Source of the DNA: Alviniconcha marisindica
Taxonomy: Eukaryota > Mollusca > Gastropoda > Provannidae
Length of the DNA stretch: 64,000 nt
Direction of reading: 5' to 3'
Assembly (NCBI GenBank): GCA_018857735.1
Contig: JABMCL010002100.1
Coordinates: 422,501-486,500, forward strand
Shown: positions 48,601 through 62,439 of the stretch, piece by piece
How the letters are laid out: every line of letters begins with the position of its first letter
Position numbering within the stretch: the stretch's first letter is position 1
The notes under the pieces: model-generated
Seen by the model: only the letters and a program-made list of their open reading frames with translations
What the model was told of the DNA's origin: nothing
Database searches by the model: none
Translations under genes and position numbers: made by a program

Positions 48601-49672
48601 GCCTACATCCCCAGCTATGCACACCGATTCATTCATAACCCTGCAGCTCCAGGGCCCAAACGCTCTGATGCTCCTAAACTGAGCCCTCCATGCTCCTGTC
48701 TCGCCAACGCCAACACCACTGCCCCTGCCCCTAGCGCTGTTGCTGTTTCTGGTCCTGCTGCTGGTGACAACTGGGTGCTGGGCAGAAAGAATCCCCCTCC
48801 CTCGCTCACACACAGTCACACCTTGGAGACGGGAGAGGCTGGAGGACTAGGGCTATAGATATCCACCACACACACAGTGAAGGCCTTGCGAGACCGACTG
48901 AGACCAGACAGTTACAGTATTAGTGGGGCGAGCCCTACTTTAAAAAAAAAAAACTCTCCACAAGTAGACAGGGGGGACCAGAGGGGAGGGGAGGGGGGAG
49001 GGGGGAAGGGAGGAGAGGGAGAGGGGGAATCAGTGAAGCGTGACTGATTGCCCAGGCCTCCCAAACACGCACCTGTCCCGCTGGAAGGGCTGTCCCCTCG
49101 CAGGGCAGTTATGTAGGGTATGCCACACAAGACTGACCCGAGTCTCCCCCTCTCATTGACATACAGGCCAGTCAGCTTGCATCACAAAACACCCCTCCAC
49201 CCTACCCGCCCCCCCATCCCCAACCACCACCACCCCTCCTCCTGCTTACGTCCAGGTATGGGGGCGGCAAAGAGCGGCACACCATATCAAACATCTCTCT
49301 TGCGGCCACAGGAGCCACAAACAAGCCAGTCTGCCTCTAACTGGGGAAGAAAAGGAATCAAAAGTCCAAAGGAAGACATGGAAGCCCTTGGGTGGAAAGC
49401 TTATCCCCCTTTTCAGCTCGATTACTCCCCCTGTATGTAGGAGTGAACTCGCAACACTGACTGGTCTCGCCAAGGACCTTCCTGCATGTACCATTTTTTT
49501 TCTCTCAGTACAATGGCCAGCTTACTAAGGACTTTCCTTACTGGCCACTAAGTCAAGTGCTCGGTCTCTGCGCACCCACTGTGTGAATTTTTTGGGGGGA
49601 GGAGATGGGGAAGGGGGAGGGGGGTGGGTGGGTGGGTGGGGGCGGGGGGGCAGCAAACCAGGGAAACAAATG

Positions 49673-49726
<54 letters not shown>

Positions 49727-51780
49727 CTGTGCGTGTGTGTGTATACCTGTGCATGTGCATGTGCGTGTGCATGTGCATGTGCGTGTGTGTGTGTGTGTGT
49801 GTGCATGTGTGTGCATGTGCATGTGCGTATGTGTGTGTGTGTGTGTGTGTGTACATGTGTGCGTGAGTGCATGTGTTTGCAGGTGTGTGCATGCATGTGT
49901 GCGTGTGTGTGTTCTCTCCCATGCCCACAGGTTCATCTGGCTGTGACACCTGCACCTGAAACCACCTTTTTACTTCTCTCTCACTTCACCATCTGTTACT
50001 TTACTGTCATGCCCCTAATCCTCTACCATGCAGGCAGCTGCATTTCATCTGTGAGGCTACTCATTCACTTCTGAGTAAATCAGAATGGAGGTCAAAAGGT
50101 TTCTCCTACTGGTAAGTGGCTTCTCTGGGAGGGAGAAGGGGGGGGCACTGGGGGGTACCCCTACCTAGATGCAGGTTAGACCAGATGTGTACTGAACCAA
50201 AACACAGGTGGCCACCCGAAACCCTTTAAAGAAACACCTCTTGGTGTGAGCAGTGGGAGACCATGAACACAGAAATCCCCCTCTGATAAATTCAAGGGCT
50301 TTTAGAGGTTCACTCTTTGTAAGCACAGAACAAGATGCATCATAATTTTGGCAAATTAATTTTGCTCTGGGTGCAGAAAACCTTTTTCTTCCTTTCTAAC
50401 TATAGACATCTTTAAGTTTGACAATGCCCGGATAGGTAGCACATGAAATGTTCAGGGAAGAGGGGAGGGGGGTCCATCTAAAAGGAAGGGGGGGGGGGGG
50501 GGGGGGGGGGGTTCCATCTAAAAGGATTAGATACTAAGTTCACCATACGGAGACCAACAACAACCAAGACCAAACAATGAAAGGTGAAACATTAGTGCAG
50601 TACCACTCTGCCACGATCCCCTGTGAGCTTCAAAAACCATCGGCAGCCTGGTCATTAGTACACACATCAAGAAGCTGATATATACCCACTGAACGACATC
50701 AAAGTGCTGGGATTGACCCCCCAGCAGTTTAGACAGACTGCTGCCCAGAACTGGACCCACTGAAAGACATCAAAGTGCTGGGACTGACTGGGATTGACCC
50801 AAAAGGCAGTTCAGACAGAGACTGTTGCCCGGAACTGGGGGACCCTCAGAGAAAAGGAAATGCCACCCTGCAGTACAGTGCCTCCCGTCTCACAGCATTA
50901 GAAACTTGCAAGGTTTCCCCACAAAAGGCTTCAAAGTTCCAAGGTATGAACAATGGGGCTTTGGCACTAAGAGCAAGACTGGGGCCACAGGAACTTTCCT
51001 TCTCTCAACATGTTTTGTCCAATGGGTAAAAACTAAAAGAGATCAAAAAGAAAAGTCAGAAATAAAGATAAATTCAAGAGCTTTCAGAGGTTCACTCTTT
51101 GAAAGCACAGAACAAGATGCATCATAACTTTAGCATTTAACTGAATTGCGCACGTGTCTACATACGTATTTGTAACTGCATCACAACTTTAGCACTTAAT
51201 TACATGTGTCTACATATGTATTTGTGACACAGCCTTCTTCAGTCTCAGTTCATTGAGAAAGGTTTCAAGAAAACTGATTTTTTTTTAACACAATGTGGTT
51301 TTACTTTTGTTTTTATTTAGTCTATTTTCTTTTAAAGATTTTGTTTTAAAATGCCTTGCTGGTTCTATGTCAAAATAAGAAAACGTGTTGTTGGTTTTTG
51401 TTTGACACATACGACAAAAAAATTATTTTTGCCTAGTAAAAAGCACAAGGAACATTTCCAGGTATTGGTTCATTAGTCATTACTTTCAGACTCATGCAAC
51501 AACAATACAACTCTATTACCAAGTGACAAATGCACAAGGAATATGTCAGGGTGCCAAGGACTTGCCTACTCACACATTCCTACCAATCATGAAACAAAAA
51601 TAATTTGCAACAAAAAAAGAAAACAGGGGGGGGGGGGACGGTGGGGGGGTATACCATTTTAAAAATAAAAAACAGCCCCAACATCCTGCAAGTATGTTCT
51701 TTGTACATTCACAAAATTGTGTTTGTGTTGGTTTGTCTGTTTTTTTCCACAGTATTTGATGATACAACTCATGTTATGCG

Positions 51781-51856
<76 letters not shown>

Positions 51857-54800
51857 ACCCAAGGCTAAACCTTCAACCCTGATCATCACTCATGAAACTC
51901 AATTTCTTAAAGTCAAACTCAACAATAAATCAGCTGGGCTTTCAAAAACAAAATCCTTCAGGTTTGTTTTGACCTCTTCTACCCACTGAAGAAGTCATGT
52001 TTTGAGAAAGCTAGTTTCTTTACGATAACAAACTAGTTCAGCTAGCTCCTCCCCCGGAACGGAAGTGCCAAAGCTGTTTTTGATGATGTGCATGTTGACA
52101 CAGACGAACAAAAATAAGGCTCACACTTTCGATCATGTTGGTGTTGCCGCAGCAGATTTTTTTTAAAGAAATTTAAGGAGAACAAAAATTGGGTTCCACT
52201 GAGAGTTTGAACTTGCAATCATCAGCATGAAAGTCTGGAGTGCTAACCATTAGACCACAGAGTTGCGTGAGAAATGGGGCAGCATTTGCGTTTATATCAC
52301 CCACCCCTTTCTTCACAGGTGCCACTGATTCATTTCAATACTCTTTAGCGCTATTGTGTTAATTAGCAAAAAATATGTTACCCATGCTACAGAACCCTCA
52401 CGTCCCAAGGAATCTTCACACCAAGCTTCATCTCAATAGGCTCAGCAGGTCAACTGAATCATTCATGGTGCTGACACAGACAGACAGAAACTCTTCTTTA
52501 TTTATACACTGTTCAAACAACATCCACCAAAACCAAGCCATGCCAGAAGAAACTTCTGCCTCACTTCCGCAGTAACAATGCAGTCATCAAGTTTTCAAAA
52601 GTGTGATTTTATCATGCAGTGTTATTAACTTACAAAAGGACAAAAGTCCCATGATGTAACCGCAAATAGCAAATTGTTCTCTGATTATACTTCATTTTAT
52701 AATAATAAGAAGGAGCACAAAGCCCATTACAAAGCAAAGAACCAAAACACACAGTCAAAACAAACTTCCATGAGTGTGCATGTGTGGGCACAGAACTCTC
52801 ATGTCCCAAGGAAACTTCACACCAAGTTTCATTTCAATAGGTTCAGCAGATCAGTGGGTCAATCTCTAAATCATTCATGGTGCTGGCACAGACAGAGACT
52901 CTTTATTTTCTCACACACACACACACACACACGCAGTCGCACATACACAGAGTCACACACACACGCACGCACGCACGCACGCACACACAGAGTCAACAGG
53001 ACAGCTTAAACTTAAAGCAGTGAGATTCTGAAGATGATTTGAAAGATGCAGTTAATGACTATAATCTTATGTATTCTGGCTAATTCACTGCACTGGCTTG
53101 ATACCACCACCACACCCCTCCCCTATGGGATTGTAATGCTCACCTGTACATTGTACTTGACTTACTGAAGTTGACTTTTCTCTCTAAACAGCAGCTGTCT
53201 GATGTACTATTCATCTAAACAAGATCTAAACTGAGACCATGCTGCCACATTTCTGAGAGCACGTGGCAGTAATTTCCAAACAGATGGCACCATGAAACTA
53301 AACCTGAAGGAATGTTCCCTGAAAGATTCCAAGTTTCGCTTTGGAATTTGTGGTAATTTTCTGTTTGAAAATTGGAAAAATGAGAAGGTAAGTGCCGAGA
53401 GATTTATTTGTGCATTAATCAATTTACTTGTTTTGTTACTTGGTGCCCAGCAGACATCAGAAGTTCATATTAATAATGTCTGTTCCACTGGTTACCACTG
53501 ACCTTGTTCTACAAATGTTGTTCTCTGGAAGAAAACCTGTTCTACTGTATGTGACAGGCCCTGATCCTGAGGCTACTGTGTTGATGCTGGCATCTTACTA
53601 TCTCTAGCCAGCATGTTACAGCAAAAGCAAAACATTTGCTGTGTACAGAATTCTATGTCAGGATTACTTGACATTGGCATCTTACTGTCATTAGCCAGCA
53701 TGTTACAGCCAAAGCAAAACATTTACTGTGTAGAGTTCTATGCTATGTCAGGATTACTTGACACTGGCATCTTACCATCTTTAGCCAGCATGTTATAGCA
53801 AATGCAAAACATTTGCTGTGTACAGAGTTCTGTGTCAGGATTACTTGGCACTGGCATATTACTGTCTCTAGCCAGCATGTTATTGTTAAGCAAACGCAAA
53901 CTTTTACTGTGTACAGAGTTCTATGTCAGGATTACTTGACACTGGCATATTACTGTCTCTAGCCAGCAGGTTATTGTTAAGCAAACGCAAAACACTTGCT
54001 GTGTACAGAGTTCTATGTCAGGATTACTTGACACTGGCATATTACTGTCTTTAGCCAGCATGTTACAGCCACAGCAAAACATTTACTGTGTAGAGTTCTA
54101 TGTCAGGATTACTTGACGCTGGCATCTTACTGTCTCTAGCCAGCATGTTATAGTAAATGCAAAACATTTGCTGTTTACAGAGTTCTATGTTGGGATTACC
54201 TGACACTGGCATATTACTGTCTCTAGCCAGCATGTTATTGCTGAGCAAACACAAAAACATTTGCTGTGGACAGAGTTCTATGTCTGGATTACCTGACACT
54301 GGCATATAACTGTCTCTAGCCAGCATGTTATTGTTAAGCAAACACAAAACACTTGCTGTGTACAGTTATATGTCAGGATTACTTGACACTGGCATATTAC
54401 TGTCTCTAGCGAGCATATTATAGCAAATGCAAAACATTTGTTGTGTACAGAGTTCTATGTCAGGATGACTTGACACTAGCATATTACAGTTTCTAGCCAG
54501 AAGGATACAACAAAAGCAAAACATTTGTTGTGTACAGAGTTCTAAGTCAGGATTCCTTGACACTGGCGTATTACTGTCTCTAGCCAGCATGATACAACAA
54601 AAGCAAAACATTTGTTATGTACAGAGTTCTACATCCGGATTACTCTACACTGGCATTTTCCTGTCTCTAGCCAGCATGTTACAGCAAAACATTTGCTGCG
54701 TACAGTGTTCTATGTCAGGATTACTTTCAGCTAAAGCAATCTTTATGACATGAGAAACTCATTACTGAAATTCCCCACCACCTGTTTATTACAGAACAGT

Positions 54801-57462
54801 ATGTACAGATGTGGGGAGACAATCACACATCCTACCTTCCCACCCAATAAACCTCAGGGTTTCAGTAGTCAGGTCAAGTCAATATACTTTCATCATCCCT
54901 CACAGGACAATTCAACTAACTACTAAAAGCTCATTAATTTTTTTTAATTTTGGGGGGATTTAGGAATGCTAACTGTACGTGACAGATACAAACAACATAA
55001 CCACTGACCTCACTCTACTAGTCTGTATCATTCATGTGATGTGTTTTGTTTCATTAGGAAAATAAAAGTTGAAACATATCTTCCATAGATGAAACAGACT
55101 ACTGACCTCACTCCTTATTTTAAGAAAATGAAACACAATAACAAAACATAGACCACTGGCCCCACTCCACAAGTCTGTATTATGTGAGGCGTTTAAGAAA
55201 ATAAAACATACCTTATAGAGACTGACAAAACATAGACCACTGTCCGCAATCCACAAGTGTGTATTTAAACCAATTTTGTTGTTACAAGAGTTTTTAGAGA
55301 AAATGAAACATACCTTACACAGACAGACAAAACAGAGACTACTGACCTCATTCTACACGTCACTATTGTCTGAGTTTTTCAGAAAATGAAACACATCTCA
55401 CAGACAGCTATAAAACATAGACTAATGAACTCAACCCAGACCCCTGTTTTTGTGTGTTTATTTTCAACAAAGCGAAACATACCATGCATGGACAGACAAC
55501 AGACAGACCATTGAACTCATTCCACAAGTATCTGAATTCTAACCAAGCACACCTTACACAGACAGACGCAGCATGGACTACTGACTTCACCGCAGGTGTC
55601 CGGTATCTTTGAGTTTTTTTAAGGAAACAAAACATACCCTTACACAGACCAGACACAACACCGATCAGTGACCTAAATCCAGAAGTATCTAAATTATGTG
55701 CTGTTTCCAAGAAAAACAATCTTATTATGGAACACACACCGCCGCCCTCCCTCCGCAAGTGTCTTCTCCTGCATGGTTTTCAAGGACATGAAACACACTT
55801 ATCATGGACAGACGCATAAAAGACCCCTGACCTCAATCTGCTGGTGCATGTAGTTTGTAAGGTTTTCTAGGAATAGTAGTAGTAAACTGGTGTTTTATAC
55901 CCAGTCAACCAGTGCAGTTATATCAGGGCGAAGTTTTCTAGGAAACGAAACATACTTATAAAATTAAAAGTCATACAGACATGACATCCAAACACATAAA
56001 AGGTTCCAGAGAATGCTATTTGTTAGGACAAAAACACAGTCTGCAAAATTTGAGGATGATCCCCTTTGTCAAGCTACAAAACAACACTTAACAATTAAAC
56101 AGTGAAAAAGACTTGACGTCACTCCACAAATGTCTGTTTTCCGTGTGTTCCCAAGGTAATAAAACATACTTTACATCGACAGACACAACACAGACTGCTG
56201 ATCTCATGTCACAAAAGTAGTTTTCTGAGCCGTTTCAAAGACAGATACACAGTGAACCACTGACCTCACTCCTCAAGTGTCTGTTTTCTGAGCTGTTTCA
56301 AAGACAAACACACAACACACAAGAGACTTCACCCCACAAGTGACTGTTTTCTGAGCTGCTTCAAAGACAGACACACAATGAACCAGTGACCTTGCTCCAC
56401 AAGTGTTAATTTTCTGAACTGCTTCAAAGACAAACACACAACAGACCTCACCCCACAAGTGACTGTTTTCTGAGCTGCTCCAAAGACAAACACACAATGA
56501 ATCAGTGACCTCACCCCACAAGTGCCTGCTTCAAAGACAGATACACAATGAACCAGCGACCTCACTCCACAAGTGTCTGTTTTCTGAGCTGCTTCAAAGA
56601 CAAACACACAAGAGACCTCACCCCACAAGTGCCTGATTTCTGAGCTGCTTCAAAGACACACACACAATCAACCACTGACCTCACTCCACAGGTGTCTGTT
56701 TTCTGTGCTGTTTCCAAGGCGACTGCATGTCAGCCGTCGGTTGCTGAGCCAGGGTGAGGTCCCATGTCGGCGAGAGCGTCTAAGTGAGCAGTGGATGCGA
56801 GAAGCCATAAGCTGGACTTGGCGCAGCACAAGGAGGGCAATGTTGCGAGATGTCTGTGACCAGTCATGCGCGGAGGACTCCATTTCAATGTTGGATGTGA
56901 GGTTCTGTAGTACATCCAACACCCTGCATTCAAAGAGACAAAAAAATATGTGAACATGTTCTTTAAAAATATATATTTTACTCTTTTTATGCATGCATGC
57001 AAGCACATTCCATCCAAACTCTACGGCACACATATATGCATGCAAGGTAACCATGCAGCACTCATGCGTACTAACTTTCTGGGGGCCTGACTGTCTGTAT
57101 AATGTTTTGGCAGGACTCTGATGGCTGTCTGTCACACTCTCAACAAGCAGAGAGTGCAGCGACAGCATGTACCAACCTCTTGGTGGCACAACCGTCTGTG
57201 TCTCAACAAGCAAAGAATGCAGCGTCAGCATGTACCAACCTCTTGGTGGCACAACTGTCTGTGTCTCAACAAGCAAAGAATGCAGCGTCAGCATGTACCA
57301 ATCTTTTGGTGGCACAACTGTGTCTCAACAAGCAGAGAGTGCAGCGACAGCATGTACCATCCTTTTGGTGGCACAACTGTCTGTGTCTCAACAAGCAGTG
57401 AATGCAGTGTGTACTCACATTTCGGTGGCACAAATGTCTATGCTTCAGCATACAGTGCCATA

Positions 57463-57547
<85 letters not shown>

Positions 57548-60500
57548 ATTTGTTTTTCTGTTATCATTATTTTCAACTCTGTATATATTTGAACATTTGA
57601 CTACTATACATGTATAGTTGCACTTTTGGGAAGGGGTGGGTGGGTAGGGGCTGTTTGTACTTTATTGGTATTGGTGTCCTTTGGTAGTTTTTAGCTTGCG
57701 AGAGCTTACATGCATGCACTGTGTGCATCTGGCACTGTGAACATGCGAGGTTTTGTGTGGAAGTTTTTTATGTGCTATATATATATAAATTTTCATTCAT
57801 TCATTCATTCACACACATGTACTAAGCCAGTAATGGCATGACTGTGTCTCTGCATGCAATGAATGCTGTCTCAACTATTCTACTAATCTGCTGGTGGCAA
57901 AGTGTCACATGATTATGATATACTAAATAACCTATTGGTGGAGTGACTGTGTCTCATCAAGTACACAGCAGTGCCAAAAAGACTGAAATGGTGAACCCCT
58001 CAGTTTTTCAGTCTGCAACCATTTTAACTTTGGAATACATCTCTAGTTCCAAGGAAAGGGGAAAGGGTCCTCTAATTCATTTTGCAGAGTAAGTGATAGT
58101 TTATTTAATCACAACTTTGCCTAAAAACTAAGTACGCTTAAGTTAAGAGAACCTGTTGCGGGCAGTGAATGGAGAATGTACTAACCTTTTGGTGGCACGA
58201 CTGTCCACCTGTGCCTCAGTAAGCAGCGGTGCTGGTAGAGACGAGAGGTTGCTGCTCAACCACAGCAGATTCTGTGACACCTGGGGTAAAAATTCAACAC
58301 ACACATCATCAGTGGCGTTGAGAATGAATTCACCTGTGAAGTGCATTCATCACAATTCTGTAATTTTACAGACTGAAACTGCCACAAATCAGGTACTTTT
58401 TTTAAACCAGCAGTGAACCAGCCAGCACTACCATGGGACAAGTTTCACTTCTGGTCAGACAGAATATGCGTGGTTCATTATAGGTATGGTTGATTTTTTT
58501 TCATCTTTTTGGGGGGTGGGGTGGGGGGAGGGGGCAGTTTCAAAGCATGGATGGACATGTTGGCTGGCCCCCAAAACAGATCACCCCTTTTGCACTTCCC
58601 AACTTCATATTTCAACTGACCATGTCAGTAGTGAGCCCAATCTCTCTTTGATTCCATGACCCAATGTGACCTCCCTCATGAACATTCTTAAGAATGTTCC
58701 ATTGTCAGACATCATGCCAAGATGGCATGCTGACTGTTCGCCTCTCAATTACTCATCTCATATAATCACCCTTGTTAAAAGAGTACATAAGGCTTGGGCA
58801 TGCTGGTAGGCTTGGGCATGCTGGTATTGTCAACACTTCCATCTAATTTGTCAATACCAGATTAAAGAAAAATATAAAAAAGGAACAGAGAGAAACAACA
58901 ACAAAATAAAACAAATGTGTTATATAAATGCATAATGGCAAATGTCAGTGCCATATGGCTGCAAGCTGCAAATCCCACCTACCAACTATCATCTCCTAGC
59001 TGTTTAACAAGACCCATACAAAAAAGCCCAAGTCTTAACCAAACAAATGTTTGAGAATTTTCTGGAACAAAAATCAGGAGAATGGACCGTTAGCAAAAAA
59101 AATGACAAGACAGAAGAGCAAGAGGACTAGGCAGAAGAACAAGAGACATGACATGACAGGGGAATCAAATGACAGCCCTGAGATTCTGGACTGGTTTGGG
59201 GGGGGGGGGGGGGGGGGGGGCAACATTCTAGTATCTACATCCCCAGCCTCCCTTCAGGGTTTGCCAAGGCCAGACAACTCCAATCACATGACCATTCGTG
59301 GAAGTCACCAATGCAATTTTCAAAAGTTAAAGGGCAGCAACGGTGTAGTGCGTAACTTACAGCTTCCGAGGACAAAGCCAGTGGCAGCAAGCGATGCTGG
59401 AGAATGGAGGTCAGGTAGTGGACATCAGTGGACATAACACCAGAGATCAGCTCCTGCTTGGACGATACAGCCTCATGCTGTAGCCTTAGCATGTAAGTGG
59501 CAACATCGGTCACGTTCACATCCTCCTGCAACAGTATGCATGATCACGATCAGCAGGCTCTGCTGAACGACATAGCAGCTGCCACCAAGCTCTTCACAAA
59601 AGTCGCAAGCACTGCTAGCAGCCTTCCCATTGGCCCTGATATAACCCTATGTGGTTGACTGGGCTCAAAGCACCAACTAACTAACTAACTAGCAGCCTTC
59701 CCATTGGCCCTGATATAACCCTATGTGGTTGACTGGGCTCAAAGCACCAACTAACTAACTAACAGCCTTCCCATTAACCCTGATATAATCCTGTGTGGTT
59801 AACTGGGCTCAAAGCACCAACTAACTAACTAACAGCCTCCCCATTAGCCCTGATATAACCCTATGTGGTTGACTGGGCTCAAAGCACCAACAACAACTAA
59901 CTAACAGCCTCCCCATTAGCCCTAATATAACCCTATGTGGTTGACTGGGCTCAAAGCACCAACTAACTAACTAACAGCCTCCCCATTAGCCCTGATATAA
60001 CCCTACGCGGTTGACTGGGTTCAAAGCACCAACCAACTAACAGCCTTCCCATTCCAGAGCTGCACCCCGACACCGAGATCCTCATCAAGTAAATGAACAT
60101 GAACATGGTCAGTACTCCCTCTACTGATGCACCAGCTGCCATTATAGCAAAATGATTTGCACAGTATAAGAGCTAACCGTCATTCTTATTATCATTATAT
60201 TATTCCGAAATGTTAGTTCAGAACGCTGCAATTGTTCCAACTACAGGTGCACCCGAAGTGGGCCTGTTCCAAACCTAATCCTAAGACTGTTCTAAGCGAC
60301 CTCAATCTGGCCTACCTGAGCAAGTTTCTCCAGGCCGCGCGTCAGGTCTGATGTGAAGGCACAGGCTGTTGTGTTCAGATCCTTCCACACACCACGTCGA
60401 TCGCACATGTATGTCACAAACTTCTCTGGCCCGCCCACCTGGCATGGCTGTTTGGCCTTGATTCCGGCCAGCATTTCCTCAAAAACATACTTGCCCTTGG

Positions 60501-62262
60501 GTGTGACCTGCGTGACTTGAGGGCAGGACAGACCAATGTAGTTGAGTACTTCCACCTCAACGTGCTTGGTGACTTGGCCTTGGGGGGTGGTCACCTGTGG
60601 AACCAAAAAGCTGGTGAAACATTGTGTGGAGGACATACCACAAAGCACAATACTTTAGACTGTTGGAGTAAATTTCGACTCAATTTTCCTATCCCCACAA
60701 AACATTATTACAAGCATGAGAATTGTCAACAACAACAAAAAATCTGCAGCCTCAGGGGGCGGAAAGGAAAAGAGAAGCCTGCTTCCCTGAACACAATCGT
60801 AGATGACAGCAAAGATGCTGGTACTTCAAGGGACAAAAAAATAATCTTTATATTTTAATCTGTTCTCTTCTTAACTATGTCAATAAAGTGCAACTGAACT
60901 CACCATGAAGTGAGACTGAACTCATCACAAAGTGTGCTGAGCCAGCCACAAAGTGTAACTCAACTCACCGTAAAGTGTGACTGAACTCATCACAGAGTGT
61001 GACTGAACCAGCCACAAAGTGTGACTGAACCAGCCACAAAGTGTAACTCAACTCACCATGAAGTGTGACTGAACTCATCACAAAGTGTGACTGAACCAGC
61101 CACAAAGTGTGACTGAACCCACCATGAAGTGTGACTGAACTCATCACAAAGTGTGACTGAACCAGCCACAAAGTGTAACTCAACTCACCATAAAGTGTGA
61201 CTGAACTCATCACAAAGTGTGACTGAACCAGCCACAAAGTGTAACTGAACTCACCACAAAGTGTGACTGAACTCATCACAGAGTGTGACTGAACCAACCA
61301 CAAAGTGTAACTGAACTCACAATAAAGTGTGACTGAACTCATCACAGTGTGACTTAACCAGCCACAAAGTGTAACTGAACTCACCATAAAGTGTGACTGA
61401 ACTCATCACAAAGTGTGACTGAACCAGCCACAAAGTGTAACTGAATTCACCATTTTAACATCTGACCCTTTTCGAAGCCTAACTGAAGAGCCATTTATTT
61501 TCCGCCACTCTCATTGTGAACAGCGTTGCTTTTATTCATGACAGAAGTCATCTTGTCAGGACAAACGCAAAGGTTTATGCTAAACAGTCAGTTGAATCAC
61601 CTCCACAAATATCCTGTTCAAAAGAATGCAAGCAAACTGTGAGGAAACAGTGCTAAAAAAAAAAAAGTTAAAAAGTTAATTTAGACTCCCCCCATCAGAC
61701 TTTCTCTCTCTCTCTCTCTCCTCCAAATGGCTGAACCTCAGAAAATAGCCCCAACTCATACAATTCCCCTGCCTGCTATTAATCATTCAAGACAATGCAT
61801 GACTGCAAACTGCAAAATCAATCCAAATCCAAATAAAAATTTAGTTCCAATCTGCACTCCCGAAAAAGATTCATCACCATCAATCATCCTCAACCCACCT
61901 GACAGCTCCAGATTCCTTCGTGAGACTTGTCCAGATTCTCCACCACCAGGCTGTGGAGGACGATGGTCCGGTCTGGGCTGTAACTGGTATGCACAAAGAT
62001 GCCTGCTGTTTTGTTTGTGGTGATCACGATGTTGCCTCCCTCCCGCACCCAGGCGATGATGGTGCGTGAGTGGATCACAGAAGCACGGCATTCAAATGGG
62101 AGCTTGTCACCCTCAAACACCAGCTGACTGTGAGATGGTTTGATCTCAAACACTGGGAGTTGTAGATCGTGCTCTGTAAAACACCAGTTACATCATCTCA
62201 GCATTTTTTCTCTCTCGACACGCACACACACATGCGTACTCATGCACACAACACACACACAC

Positions 62263-62305
<43 letters not shown>

Positions 62306-62382
62306 CCAAACATCCACACACAAACCTTCTCCCCAGTCAGATTTATGACTTCACTGTCAAAGCTAAAATTGTGCTCCACCCC

Positions 62383-62439
<57 letters not shown>

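Noticed and set aside
48820..48890. Possible ADGRA exon reading [17 protein letters not shown]
   Set aside because: Donor GTGTGA is poor, phases do not fit, and no exon is missing once the 56680 donor is chosen.
49250..49340. Possible ADGRA exon (CCCCAG acceptor, GAC|GTAAGC donor, 91 bp)
   Set aside because: The only open phase gives a Trp/Cys/Leu-rich peptide unlike GAIN, and the phases do not fit the neighbouring exons, which already join in phase 0.
54063..54611. Minus-strand frames of 81-94 codons with recurring '[17 protein letters not shown]'
   Set aside because: Product of the 87-bp tandem repeat (29 codons).
60885..61450. Splice-junction origin for the 22-bp array
   Set aside because: Some units hold a GTGAGTT donor-like word, but neither the Ig exon end nor the hormone-receptor exon start matches the unit.
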